This document shows, in pieces, positions 10,676 through 22,876 of a stretch of DNA of 64,000 nucleotides (its first letter is position 1; every line of letters starts with the position of its first letter). Origin of the DNA: Halisarca cf. caerulea (lineage: Eukaryota; Porifera; Demospongiae; Chondrillida; Halisarcidae); contig CAUJGJ010000161.1 in the NCBI GenBank assembly GCA_963170055.1, positions 3,126,975 through 3,190,974 of the forward strand, written 5' to 3'. The notes below the pieces were generated by a model that was not told the origin of the DNA, did not search any database, and worked only from the letters and a program-made list of their open reading frames with translations. Position numbers and translations under genes: made by a program.

Positions 10676-13450
10676 TTAATCGTGTTGAATTTGAATACCA
10701 CAGAGATATAAGACTCCATTCATGATTCGGAATCTCTTGAATCCTACACATACATGTGAATATAATACATGCAGAGTCAAAATAGTGCACGTGATGTTGG
10801 CACGATGTTTGTGCAAAATTAAGCTTACACCAAGGTCATCATCCTCGTCATGTACAAGAGGGTTCGGATGGAAAATTTCCGCCAGTGGGTCATCTTCTCC
10901 CACATCACTAATTTAGTAAAGATATCAAAGAATTCTAAATGATCAATCAGTACTAATTGAGTTGTTTCTGCATATAAAATAAGATGACACAGCTTACCTT
11001 TGATGAATATCATCATCAATTGCCAGTCTACCTTCTGCCAATCCATTCATAAGATGGACCCACCTCCACCACACCTTCCAGCGAAAGTTGTCGGTCTTGG
11101 TCTTTCTGCATTTGAAGGGCAACCTGCGATTTGGCCTTCTGCCATCCACAATAAGCTTCTCGCTTGTCACTTCCCTGTCTATGTTTTCATTCTGAATATA
11201 GATGGAGCATATACGTATGCACGTATGCATGTACAGCAAGTATGAATATGTTAGACACATGTATATTTTGCCTCTATAGTCCCTAAAAATGATCTATAGG
11301 GGACTTCCCCCAGCCCAGTTCCTACGCCTTTGACTAGACTAAGTACATGTACTTACCCAATCCATAACAGCTATGTCCATCCTCATCTGGTATGTCAGAT
11401 CTCCAAAGTGAATCCTTTTCGGCAAATATGTCAACAGGGCATGATTAAAGGACTCTATCCAAAAGGTATCCCGGCACTGCAATCATGCAAGAAGAGAGGC
11501 AATCCCATGCATAGCTACTGCCTACATAGGTACATCATTGCATGGAAATTACTAATACTCACCCGAGCATAGCTGTCTGCATGTCTATAAATTGGTAAAG
11601 ATTTGATCTTTGCCAAAAAGGCATCCACTGTGGCCTTGTCTGTGATCACCTCTTTGTCAGGGGTATGGTTGGGACACCGGCATAGAGAGGTGTAGTGGCA
11701 ACCAGTATGCTTATCCTGTATTGGGTAACACATACATTTCTTTCAAATGAGCAAAATTAAATTATTGAATTTAGAAGAATGACATTGAGTACATATATGG
11801 CTACTTGCAAACCTGGTAATGCTCCACAATATTCAGTAGCAGCTCTTTTAGCTTCTCACCAGATCCCCCGCAATTGGCCATAGCCCAGTACGCATGGCGT
11901 TTAGTGCTGGCTCCTGTGATAAATTCATCATATTATGCCTGACTTAGTTTTTTTATTCTAATGGATCCTTGTTTGAAGCTTACTTTTGTCACTAAGCTGG
12001 GAAAACCATTTTTTCTCCATGTCCTTTTTGGGTCCTGCCGTGATATTCTTCATGGCATTTGATACTCCTTTTGTCCCTACAGATATTGTATGAGGATTTA
12101 CATGAAACATTGCATGACCATGTATAAACAGGACAATTATATATAGCTCACCATGCCAGGTATCGAAACTGTTGACATACCCTGCTTCCACAAGCCTCTT
12201 AGTGAGCGGCAAGTTCATGTCATGTGCCACCTCTGCCACTACCAATCCTGGTACATGTGTATAGATGATAGTGCAAGTGCACCAATGCATAGGAATGCAC
12301 AATTTGCACTCACCTCGTTCTTTGACAGATTCCAATACCATCATTGTGGCATCTACCTCACGAGTCTGAGCTACTCGGTGCGTCTCTCTAGAGAGGGTTT
12401 GAATGCCAGCAACTTTATGTGTAGCACCCAAAATACAGGGTACTGTCGTGTGGTATGCATTTGCTGTGGAGTCATGACGGGCATCACAAATCACCCACTA
12501 CAGAGATTTAGGATGGTAGATAACATTTCATTGATTATGGGAACTTCAAATTTCATTGTTGACCTACTTCCTGATCACTGTTCTCACTCTTGCATTCACT
12601 AATGGCTGCACACATTGACTCCACTGCTTCCTCGTGAATTGTGTCCATGTATTTCCTGGTACGGTACACTGCATGTAGGGGAAGTATTACATTATAAGAT
12701 TACAATACTGTATGACATTGCAGTACATAATTATTACATAGTGGACAGACAAAATTTAATGTGACGTACTTCCTGCAATGTAGTGATCATTGACACACCC
12801 AATTTTGGCAGCTTTGCTCATGCTTTTGTACTGCTGAGGCAGCACACCACTAGTGGTGAAAGCATGTACCATTCTGTATATTGAAACAAATTACAAAATG
12901 AAACATACATGCAATGCGTTTCTAGATGAGTCATTCAGAATTAATATGAAATTTTCTCAAAGGTATACTGACAAACCAACCTTGCATTGACATTGTATCT
13001 ATCTCCTATGATGGAGGAACTCAACCATCGTCGTTGGTGATTGCATCCAGTGCTTGCGCACACAATGTCTGTGCACACAACATGCCCCTTCATTGTAGTC
13101 TGTCCAATTCTCCAGGCTGCATTGTGGCACTTGTGACACTTTGTGTAGGCCTCCTGAAACAACAGCCTTAGTTGCTGCTCTTCACACACATGAAGTTGAT
13201 CACATGCATCTGGCCTTTCAACCATCATCTGCTTCACCTCGCTATTACTGGCTCCCGGGCATTCGACAGCACCATTATGGAATTCGTAAAACTCCAGTAG
13301 CTCAACCAGAACATCTCTTGTACTTGCACTTGCACCCTTTCCTGGAATTTTGATCCTAATAGCGTCCAACCTACTGGATATGCCTAACATATCTCTGTCG
13401 TCGTGACAGTAGCACGATATTCTTGGACGCTTTGCAGGTATTCTCGCCAT
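10676..13450 (-). CDS. Kolobok-like transposase, 12 exons, 586 codons
   Basis: Exons on the minus strand: 13450-12981, 12873-12770, 12668-12568, 12497-12314, 12247-12152, 12076-11984, 11913-11813, 11715-11563, 11476-11357, 11191-10998, 10907-10831 and 10743-10676. All introns are GT-AG and the frame is unbroken (1761 nt including the stop). Residues 105-136 carry a Cys-rich zinc-finger-like region (CHKC, then CTDIVC and C at 136) followed by a conserved Trp. The likely catalytic set is D230 in WVICDARHDS, D296 (AHDMN) or D315 (NSFDTWHG), and E442 in FWIESFNHALL, followed by YLPKRIHF. The acidic tail (HDEDDDL) is a separate exon, and the last intron is also open, so it could be retained. The start is the first ATG after the TATA box that opens this frame. 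Confidence 0.85.
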
Positions 13451-13871
13451 TCAGCACAATCAGGAGTTTCATTCAAAACAGAAAGCCCCTGACTGCAGTT
13501 CTACATTATATAGTGCGGCACGAACGAAATTCCTAGATATGCACACGTTGCTGGCGTCGATCGATCCAACTTGATAACAACCGTGGAGAGGTTAGAATAT
13601 CAAAGCTCGGAATGTCGGGAAGAAATTAACGTGGTAGGTGTAGATTGAAGACTTTAAAATGCATTTCTTCTTCGAGCGGCGAAGCACCAGAAGCGTCGCT
13701 TTCGTCTTGAATTTATATTAGTAAGTACATAAGTGCAGCAATGTTATATTTGTATGTAGCAATAAGCATTAATATTAGTTTTACAATGGATTATTGGACG
13801 TAGTGTTATTTCCAGTATATCTCAAGGCCGCCATTTTTTTACAAACGCGTTTTGGAGAGGAGCAACGCCCC

Positions 13872-13878
13872 TTTTATA
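13872..13878 (-). promoter_or_regulatory. TATA box of the right end
   Basis: On the minus strand TATAAAAGGGG lies about 420 bp upstream of the transposase start codon and just inside the right inverted repeat. Confidence 0.6.
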
Positions 13879-13892
13879 CTCGCGGTCCACGT
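13877..13892 (-). repeat. right terminal inverted repeat
   Basis: Read on the minus strand this is ACGTGGACCGCGAGTA, directly inside the TTAA at 13893-13896. It continues into TATAAAAGGGGCG, which the left end repeats further inside. Confidence 0.85.
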
Positions 13893-13896
13893 TTAA

Positions 13897-15694
13897 ATCA
13901 TATTATGGTATTGTGAGTGGAACTCTGAGTAGAGGAACTATCTGCAGGCACTATGGAAAACTGGCAAGATTTATGTGTGCCCCTGTAAAATAAATTCTGG
14001 ATGGAATGTTATGTAAGCATAAGTACGTAAATTGTTTCATGCCCTGTATGAGTCGGGAGGTGAACGTTGGGTGAATCAAAGGATAAAAGGAGACAACATC
14101 ATACCAATCACATCCACAATGCAGTCAGGACAAGGTCCCTACCAATCAATATTGCCTATGCATACAGCAATGGCCTCTTTACACTTCACTGACTAAAAAT
14201 TACCAAGCTTTCCTACTTGTATCCAAAGCATTAATTATGAAAGGCTAGCAGAAATCGGGTTTGATTGCATAAATTGCATTGCATGTAAAAGGTCAAATTG
14301 AATGACAACTTTACAGTTTGCATGCACAAACAGATCACATCTTTTACCCATGCAATGCTAGTCTTTACCTGTGCTTCTTACATGACCTATTACCTCATAA
14401 TAGAAGTAAGACCTATTGTCTCATAATAGGAGAACAGATCTATGTGGGATATAATCATTACCATCCTTGCTTACAGCAAGCTCTGTAAAAAGCTTATACG
14501 TTTATCTGTGACACATTTCAACAAAGGCATGACTGCGTGTATGATAAAGTCCAGAGAGATAGAATAACACCTTATGGTACAATCCAAATGTGCGGTAACC
14601 ACAAAAGAATATATTTCTGCAGTCAGCTATCCTATCCTGAGATACATCAAGTCAATAAAGCAACCTCAATCTCCAACATCTTTGAACTATACAGTATAAA
14701 TGGAATTTTGTATGCATTCGGAATGTTTGTTGTTCAGACATTTCATGGCTACGCTCATTTTTGGAAGTCATAAATTCTCATGGATAACAAAATTCGCAGT
14801 CTCTGGTAACAGATGGTGCACAAAAGGTCCTATTATTTTCCAAATGTTTGCTTCTCCTAATGAGTGAATTGGGTCTTAGTTCGTTAATCTCATAGGTGTA
14901 GTTAGTATTTCGGTCTCTCAAGACTGAACCAGCAAGATCTAGCAGGCAAACTGTGGTCCTCTCGGTGGTTCTTGCATGTTCTTAGGTAACGTCATGGAAG
15001 CTTGAAGACTATTGGTAAAGATATAATTATAATAGCTACATGATGATCTTGGCCATTATTGCACTGTGGTGCGACATGGTTTGTAGTACTCATGTCATTA
15101 GCAACTTCCCCTATGATCAAGTTGGGACAATCCATATCTACCCTACCCTTCTGTGCACGTGCAAACTAAACACAGCTTGCTTAGCAACCTAGCACCCCGA
15201 TCATGGGATTATGAACCCATATAATATACCAGTTCTCTGTGTGTATAATGTACAGTGTAGTTATACTGTTTAGTACATATGTAGTGCATACACTGGGCAA
15301 AAAACAAAGCGAACGCAAAAAATGGCAAACTAAGAATATAAGCAAAATATATTGTCTGACTAATCTTTGCATGCAAAAAATCCTATGAGTGAAAGGGGTA
15401 CACGTCCGGTTAGCAGCCATTTTCTCAGTTGAAGTTTGCAGATGAATAATTCCGCAGATCCTTTCATACGGGAAAAAACCCTGAAATTTATTAGCTGCAA
15501 AAAATTTCTGAAGTACAGTAAATGGAAACAAAATTGAAGGTAGGGATTACACTGTCCATTTTCGAAAGGGTACGTATATACCAAAAGAACGGAGGAACAT
15601 TTGCTGTGTAGGACTAGCGAAATATGCATAGCGTCTGACATGGTAGGGGCTAGATATAGGCACAGCTTTAGAAAGGTATGGGGCTATGTACATG
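13897..15694. other. no gene seen
   Basis: Sequence outside the transposon with no supported exon, RNA or repeat array. Short open frames at 14537-14773 and 15181-15641 lack splice signals or recognisable protein character. Confidence 0.45.
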
Positions 15695-15696
15695 TA

Positions 15697-15890
15697 CAGT
15701 GGAACACCTCTATTGCAGAGACCCATGAACCAAACAGGACTGTCCTGATTAGTGAGGTGTCCTCATTTCGGCGGTTGAAGCTGTTCTATACCAAGGTACA
15801 GTGAAGAATGTTGTTTCAGTGTAATAAGTTCATACTATAGTGAGGTGTCTGCAATTTAAGGATCTGGATTACACTAGAGGGATTCCACTG
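15697..15890. mobile_element. 194-bp mariner/pogo-type MITE
   Basis: The ends are CAGTGGAACACCTCTATTG and, on the complement, CAGTGGAATCCCTCTAGTG. TA dinucleotides flank both ends (15695-15696, 15891-15892). There is no coding capacity. The terminal CAGT and the TA duplication are typical of Tc1/mariner/pogo non-autonomous elements. Confidence 0.7.
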
Positions 15891-16169
15891 TAGTGCATTT
15901 CATAAAGAAACTTTCATTGTTACACAACACACGTCCCAGGTCAAAATGACAACCATGTTTGCAGGACAAAACAACCTTGTTACAACCTTGATTTGACTTT
16001 TCAACGATGTCACATGGCCGTTGCAACAATATTTTACCCGAAATGATTTCCACAGGCCATTTACCAGCTTGAAACAAGTAGGCAACCACCATGCTTACTA
16101 ACATACATACACAATCCAGAATATTGTAGAGGGAAGCATAGAGTCCATAACAGCATAGAAGTTGCAGAC

Positions 16170-16290
16170 TGGTAAATGGGCACCAGATGGGCATTGGCCT
16201 GGACAGACAGGCATGAGGCTGGACAGAGTTTAGGGAGAGTGCATGGGTTCAGTGTACAAATTCCTGCATCATGCTTATGAGTTATAATAA
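16170..16290. repeat. diverged single arm of the 3.1-3.7 kb palindrome
   Basis: GGGCATTGGCCTGGACAGACAGGCATGAGGC, read in parts, followed by a GACAGAGTTTA motif and CAGTGTACAAATTCCTGCAT, parallels 3240-3380 in order. Only one arm is present, so no hairpin forms. Confidence 0.6.
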
Positions 16291-17258
16291 TGCAATGCCA
16301 TTTCAAGTTGAAAATGGAGACGTTTTTTGGGACCAACGGCTGCCAGTGATTCCTAGTACATCCGATCCCAACTTTTGTATTTGCAGGCCCATATTCTGTC
16401 ACAGTTTGTTGTGTGCAGCTTGCTTAGCTTAACCTTAGTAGCTCCAGATGCAGATCATGCATTTCTTAGGGGTTCATGTCTAAGCATAAGTGTTGTGGAT
16501 CCACGGTCTGAGTATGTTTAAACTTCCTATGTGGACTGAAAAAGGTGACGTTACGTGATAGCAACATGCCTTCTACACATGTGCGTAGGAATGCAACATT
16601 CAAATTCGAAGGCACAGATAGAGCATAGAGAGAAAGAGTATAGTTTGGTTGTATAAGATGTCACGTACGACGTGCTGCCTCAGAGTGACTCGAACCTGAA
16701 ACGAATGCACATGTCAATGCTCATGTGGAAGAGAAGAAGCCGGAATTTTAATTTTATGAAGATGATGGCATTGCTTGTCATGCAGTGATCTTCAGTGAGT
16801 TACTGAGCTGCTGTTTGTTTGATGGTATTTGCCTTTAGCCATCAATATTATAACATTTTGAATCTCTGTTTCTATAGATGACCAAATTTAATCGAGTTAA
16901 ATTACTCGAATAACAGCTGAATATGGAGCTAACAAAGGAACGTATATTGGATGGAAAGATATGTAAAGATGCCGTAGTAGACAAAACCATCTTAGCTTGA
17001 TTATGTACAATGCCAATGTTAATCAAGCCTTATTTTTTTTTTTTTCAAATTTTTACCTTGTAAATGTTTGGATACGAATATCAATATTGATGGGAATTGA
17101 ATTACATTGTGCATTATAGTTTAATAATATAACATGTAGTATGTATTAGTATAAATTATTCCATACCAGCTGGATAGCAGAAAACATGGTAGTTACTTGC
17201 TGTTGACATGGCAGTTAACTGCATAATATCATAGAGGCTCATTGCTATGTTGTATAAT

Positions 17259-17445
17259 GTTAGTCAGAATAATCTTGAGCAAAACACGTAGCACAAAAAA
17301 TCTTCAATAAGTACCAGATTTGTATGTAGCTGATGAAAGCCTGCATGGCCGAAATGTCTGATTTTTGTTTGTGAAGATTTCTGTGGAAGATTTTTATTGA
17401 AGATTTTTGGTGCTACGTGATTTGCTCAAGATAATTCTGACTAAC
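17259..17445. mobile_element. 187-bp foldback element with a hammerhead-like core
   Basis: A 52-bp left arm (17259-17310, starting GTTAGTCAGAAT) is repeated inverted at 17394-17445 with about four mismatches. Between the arms lies CTGATGAAAGCCTGCATGGC followed by CGAAA, which has the conserved hammerhead boxes CUGAUGA and GAAA on either side of a short GCC/GGC stem. The flanking helices and a permitted cleavage base are not convincing, so ribozyme activity is doubtful. Confidence 0.7.
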
Positions 17446-17559
17446 AGTTAACTGCATTTTAAATGGCAAGTACAGTTTCAATTTCCAAGTGTATAACTGC
17501 CATTTTCTTCCCTGTAACATGCAAGTTACAAGCTTGTTACCACATTATTAAAAACATTC

Positions 17560-18350
17560 TCGAAACATTGCAGAATATGGCAAGTTTTTTTGATTTGGGA
17601 CAGTACATGCGTATCTTACCAGATAACATGTTGGCTCATATAGCCTTTCCATAAACTTAAGTTGGTTTGAAGTTTTCGATGAAGACACTTCCCCTCGGTA
17701 TCTAGACTTACCAGTTTCCACTGCTGTCTAGGTTTGCTTGCCCTATAGACCTATGAGACCATTAGGCATACTGTGGAGGATGCAAGACCTCCTTTCCATA
17801 CTATAAATAGGTTAGGATGTCCCAGGCTTTCATGACCATTCTGCACGTTAAGGAGGCAGGTGGTGGAAGCTTTGTGCTAGCCAGAAAGCAGAGACTAATC
17901 TTAAGGTTAGCATTCAGTTATGATGCTCATTGGAAGGTATTCTTCAGTGTAGCCAATTAAAGTTTCCATGGAAGTCAGGGCCATACTGGGGGGAGAGCAG
18001 ACCTGGGATTTAAGGGGTTCATCCTCCAAACTCATCGAATCCCCCATGCAAATGGAACCACATGGTTTTGCACAACCAATACATTAGTACAATATCTGCT
18101 GAGTTGGGAGTCCTATGTACATGTGTGGAAGTGTACACATCATACAATGTGTGCAGGAGAGTATCTGTTTATCATGTTGTCTTTGTATACCCTGTAAGGT
18201 CTATACTGTGGAGTGCACGCTAGATCTCCTTTCCACACTATAAATAGGTTAGGCCCCAGGCTTTCATGACCATTCTGCATGCTAAGGAGACAGACAGGTG
18301 GTGGCTGTATGTCGCCCCCTCCTGGGCAGTGCATCCCATGATTCTTCTAT
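17560..18350. repeat. local duplication of about 0.5-0.6 kb spacing
   Basis: CTATAAATAGGTTAGG followed by CCCAGGCTTTCATGACCATT occurs at about 17801-17842 and again at 18238-18272. The first copy also retains a remnant of the exon at 18384-18559: at about 17620-17630 the minus strand reads a counterpart of its end, with the same TCTG|GTAAGA donor. The first exon copy is broken. Confidence 0.6.
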
Positions 18351-18383
18351 ATAGTATTACACAACACACAGTATATATCTTAC

Positions 18384-18559
18384 CAGACAACATGTCTGCT
18401 TCTAATGTCAGTCCATTTGCTTTCATTACTTCAACAGTTTCCAAGACCTCATTTGGTGGTCTACCACATTGCAAACAGACAATGCTGAAGGACAGGCCAC
18501 CCTTGAAATCATGCTTTTGAAGATCACTTCGCAGTATCAGTTTCCTCTGGAGAAGACTA
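18384..18559 (-). CDS. internal exon, unidentified, perhaps helical-repeat protein
   Basis: On the minus strand an acceptor TTTACAG (18560-18561) precedes 176 open bases ending TCTG|GTAAGA, a strong donor. The peptide of about 58 residues contains LLQRKLILRSDLQKHDFKGG, then SIVCLQCGRPPNEVLE, then VMKANGLTLEADMLSG. The middle is reminiscent of pentatricopeptide-type repeats (CGRPPNEVLETVEVMKANGL), but one repeat is too little for a firm call. The exon ends in phase 1, like other minus-strand exons here, but appears to start in phase 2 unless an internal AG is used. A damaged duplicate of its 3' end lies near 17620. Confidence 0.5.
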
Positions 18560-18870
18560 CTGTAAACTAAGAAGATAGAACATCTTTCAAAACCATTTCA
18601 TACAACATGACACCCTTGAATGTGCCTACCACAAGGAAGTGTCCATAAACCTCAGATAAATATACAATACATTCATATAAATGACATATGACACTACAGA
18701 CCAACATTATGAAGTAAGATAACCAAAGACAATGTGTCCTCAAAGTGGTGCACTAATGTACTGCACATACATGATACTTATATGATGGGTTGTTCTTAAA
18801 ACGATACTTAATATACAAACCAATTTTAAGACATACATACACATAAACATACATACTGATAATAAAGCAC

Positions 18871-18930
18871 ACACATACACACACACACACACACACACGT
18901 ATATATATGTATGTATGTATGTATGTATAC
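18871..18930. repeat. CA/TATG microsatellite
   Basis: A short CA run is followed by TATATATGTATGTATGTATG. Readable frames through it are artefacts. Confidence 0.9.
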
Positions 18931-20829
18931 AACCACACAGAAATACAGACACATACAATGCATGACTCAAAATCAGTTTCATGGTTGGGTATGCAACAGA
19001 TTACTGTTGGTTCCACCCCATGTGAACATAGTTGTGAGTGAGGTCAGTCTCTATTATCAATCAAATTTAGGGTAGTGTAGTTACATCTACAGGTAGTAGG
19101 TGGCCATTTAGTCAGGAAACACTTGCTGCAGTCTTAGGCTATCATGCAGATCTCGGGTCTTCCACTTCATTCAAGCATACTTCAATACTGAAGAAATTAA
19201 TATTACCATGTGTGATGCTTGCATGCTGTACTCATAATACTCGTCAGTATTGAAGTGACACACACATACATTAGTAACTGCACTTTGAAACCATTATATT
19301 ATATTATGGAAACGTTATGAAGCATGCAATCACTTGAAATAAAATAACTGGGGTGAAGAATTAATTTCTTGGTAGTGCTCCTATTCTTTCATAAATGGCA
19401 ACAAATGTTTACCATAGTGAAGATTAGAGAACATTGCATGATGCTGAAATTTTAGTAGGTGTAATTCAGCATTTGCAGCTAATTAGCCATTCTTGACCAT
19501 GCTAATCTTCATGCAGTAATATTTGGCGGTGTATTTAGCACGCATACTTCACCTAGTAGCTCTATCGTAACCTCCCAGCAGTGCACCGTAGTTTCACTAA
19601 CCAACTCAATGGGTTCCTACCCTGATTCATTAGCAAATTATTTAAAAAATTGGTTCAAATTCCCTATATTAATTGTACTAAACGACCTTGTGACATCATT
19701 TCAAACACGGTTGCTTGTTTCATGGCCAAAACAGGAAGTGGACTCATGCAAATGTAAACATTCCCAAGTTATTTATTAGGAGGTAATTATTGACTTTTGC
19801 AATTTTTTCCCTGTTAGTACACAGGTGGTTATGCCCCAATCCAGCCAAAAGTGCATTGTTATCTGGCTTCATGCAATGAATTTCATTATAGTAGAGAATG
19901 CGTGGGTTTGTTACATGCCTGTAATTTGTTTTGGTGATGATGTCATGTGCAAACAGGATGTATAAACGAGTACATGAGAAATATGTTCACGGAACATGTG
20001 ATGACACATGACTCAGGCTAGAAAGGCAGGTTGTTTGACAAGAAAATTTCGGTGAAAAAGGCAGTGGTAGAAATCTCGGCTTTTAGCATCAAAACTGTGA
20101 CATGTTAGTACTAAAGGACTACACTCTCAGAATCGAATAGTGGGGCAATATGCATTGTTCCATTTTGTTTATCATCAGAGTTGTGTAACAGGGAACCTCG
20201 TTTTCAGGCAGGAACCCCTGGACATAATCCATCAATTGAGCATATGCCCATTCGCTTTAAGAAGTTTTCAATTGGTGTATTTGTTCGAGCCCATTTTTGT
20301 GTTCAAATCCGAGATCGTAACCACCACCTGGCTGGCTGATTAAGATGAAGAAAGCAAAATATTCAACAATCCCTGTAGCATTCAAGGAGTGCTGGCTGCT
20401 TTCTTGAGACCACACTAAGTCAGGAATGGTTATCTCTGAGCATTTCAGTCAGTTGTGTTTAAACAGGAGAAATTCTCATTCTGTGGTCACCAATATACTA
20501 TGTTCAGGTAATGGAGAGCAATAATATGTGTATCTGGTAGAAAATGCACATTGTCAAGTAAGTGCTCACAGAAAAAAAAACAACAAAAAAAACAAAAGGG
20601 ATTATGAGCAGAGAAAGACAAAAATATGATGCAGTTAATCCTCCTACCCCAATTTGTAGCATATGTGATAGAAGCAAAAATTTCCGTAGAATAAACCATA
20701 TATGCCAACCATTTGAGTTTTTTATCAATCTAAACCTCTATATAGATTAAGGAGATTTCGATTGAAGAGTTAAAACCTGTGACTATCACTAAAAGTGGGT
20801 ACTGCCTCCTTTAACCGATTATAAGTGAT
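18931..20829. other. no gene seen
   Basis: No exon with both splice sites was found. Short plus-strand frames at 20140-20343 lack support. Confidence 0.45.
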
Positions 20830-20844
20830 TTTGTCCTCCCCCCA

Positions 20845-22481
20845 ATGGATCAACTCCCAACACCAACAAATCAACTCCACACAATTAACATTACCACTGA
20901 AGAAGTTCACCTTGCTATTTCATCACTCGATAACTCCAAAGCATACGGCTGCGACAACATTGGCCCCCACTTAATCAAGCTCTGTGCCCCTACACTTTTA
21001 CCATTTCTAACAAACCTCTACCATCAATGTATCTCCTCTTCTTCAATTCCCAATGAGTGGAAGATCCACAAAATTACTCCCATACTTAAAACTGTCCCAC
21101 CAACTAAAGTTTCAAACTACAGGCCAATATCTGTATTGTGTACACTCTCACTAATCTTAGAAGCAATCATTCATCAGAAAGTCATCCAATTTGTTCGTCC
21201 TTTACTTACGTCACAACAGTTTGGCTTTTTATCAAATAGATCATGCCTTCTTCAATTGCTCTTGTCATATTCCACTATCTACAACCTACTAGACTCCCGC
21301 GGATGCCTGGATGCAATCTACCTTGACTTCACCAAGGCCTTTGATACGTTCCGCATGGCGAACTACTATTTAAGCTTTGGAAGATTGGTATAACAGGCCC
21401 CCTATGGCTATGGTTCAAAGATTACCTCACCAACAGACTCCAATTTGTCCAAGTCAGACAGGCCTCCTCATCATACCTCCCTGTAATATCTGGTGTACCC
21501 CAGGGCAGTGTCTTAGGACCCCTGTTATTTCTAATTTACATCAACGATCTTCCCCAAGCAGTTTCTCACTCCACAATTTATCTCTTTGCTGATGACACAA
21601 AATTCTTCCTGGACGTCTCCCAGTCCAATACTATTGATCTACAACATGATTTAAACGCAGTCACTGAATGGTGCAAAACCTGGAAGATATCACTTAACCT
21701 TAACAAATGCTCTTACATGAGATACTCCTCTATTTCCACCCCCTCCATCACCTCTCCATATGTTATTGAACATCAGCCAATCCCCGAACAACAGACTATC
21801 CGCGACTTAGGAATAACTATCACATCCAACCTATCCTTTCACGACCACTATAAGAACATCTGCTCAAAAGCGTATGGGTCCCTAAATCTCATACGACGAA
21901 CATTCCACATGCAATCCACCTCCATTGTAACTAAACGTAACCTGTATGTCACCCTTGTCAGATCGAAATTAACATATTGTTCACAACTATGGAGACCAAG
22001 GTTACTCAAAGATATAATCATGCTTGAAACTGTCCAGAAGCGATCTACTAAATTTATTCTTCATGACTACACATCTGATTATAAATCTCGTCTTATTCAA
22101 CTCAACCTCCTTCCCTTAATGTATTGGTATGACTTACAGGACCTTCTCTTTCTTATCAAATGCATGAAAAATCCTCCGGACAACATCAGCCTAGTACCCG
22201 GATTTATATCCTTTACATCTACAAACACCCGCAGTGGACATCATCGTAGACTTCAATATCACTACAGACGCACCTCCCCTGCCAGACATTTCTACTTTAA
22301 TCGAGTTGTCAAACTCTGGAACACTCTCCCACCAATAAATATTGCTCTATCATACACTTCAATTAAGCGCTTCATAATAGACATTCTATGGAAAAGATTT
22401 CTCCTAAACTTTGATTCTACTAACGCCTGCACATATCAAGTTATTTGTCCATGCTGTCACTGCTACACCACTGCCCCTTAG
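20845..22481 (+). pseudogene. reverse transcriptase, one frameshift
   Basis: The first frame (20845-21393) holds RT motifs 0-2: SNYRPISVLCTLSLILE and, near its end, YLDFTKAFDT with the catalytic Asp of motif A. At about 21346-21351 a single base appears to be missing. The second frame is open from there to the stop at 22481 (about 376 codons) and holds SGVPQGSVLGPLLFLIYIND, the motif C box FADDTKF and a C-terminal domain rich in aromatic and basic residues (LYVTLVRSKLTYCSQLW). The order matches CR1/L2/Jockey RTs. The frameshift inactivates this copy, but the remainder is little decayed, so it is fairly young. Confidence 0.85.
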
Positions 22482-22847
22482 TTTTCCTGTACCATATATG
22501 TAAAGTACTCGTACTCCAACTTTTATTTTGATTGAATTCCAAGTACTGTCCCTGTCTCATGCTTATCATGTATGACATATCTCATTACTGTCACTTACAC
22601 TTTCACTGTGATTTTGTTTCCAAGAAATGTATACTACCATCTTTAAATGGGCTAACAATATGCACTTTTAATTTCCTGCAATTTTTATCACCAAGTCTCC
22701 ATCATCATCCTTTTCGTCACTACGGTATTTTTATTGGCATCTCTCTGGCTACACTGCAATGTTAGTGTATGTCCATCAAGCACGTCACTCTTTACCCACA
22801 ACACTTTTCCCCCATTCTCATGTTCCCCCTGTGCTTGTAAAGTGTTT

Positions 22848-22876
22848 AATAATAATAATAATAATAATAATAATAC
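22848..22876 (+). repeat. (AAT)n tail of the LINE
   Basis: Uninterrupted TAA/AAT triplets mark the 3' terminus of the non-LTR element and directly abut the next repeat, which begins TACGCC. Confidence 0.85.

Larger units (their letters stand above)
9390..13892. mobile_element. Kolobok-like DNA transposon, apparently complete
   Basis: The 4503-bp element is flanked by TTAA on both sides (9386-9389 and 13893-13896). Its ends are inverted repeats: the left begins ACGTGGACCGCAAGTA and the complement of the right begins ACGTGGACCGCGAGTA. TATAAAAGGGGCG also occurs near both ends, directed inward; on the left about 80 extra bases separate it from the terminus. TTAA duplications are known for Kolobok and piggyBac families. 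The encoded transposase is not piggyBac-like but has the zinc-finger, D-D-E and F-D-x-W-H layout I associate with Kolobok relatives. Two convergent genes lie inside, both open after splicing, so the copy may be autonomous. Introns carry CA microsatellite and a dispersed repeat. Confidence 0.85.
20830..22876 (+). mobile_element. 5'-truncated non-LTR retrotransposon (CR1/L2/Jockey type)
   Basis: The element retains its reverse transcriptase and C-terminal region, a short 3' UTR and a terminal (AAT)n tail at 22848-22876. The endonuclease half is missing, which is the usual result of incomplete target-primed reverse transcription. The simple-repeat tail in place of poly(A) is typical of CR1/L2/RTE-like groups. 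Confidence 0.85.
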
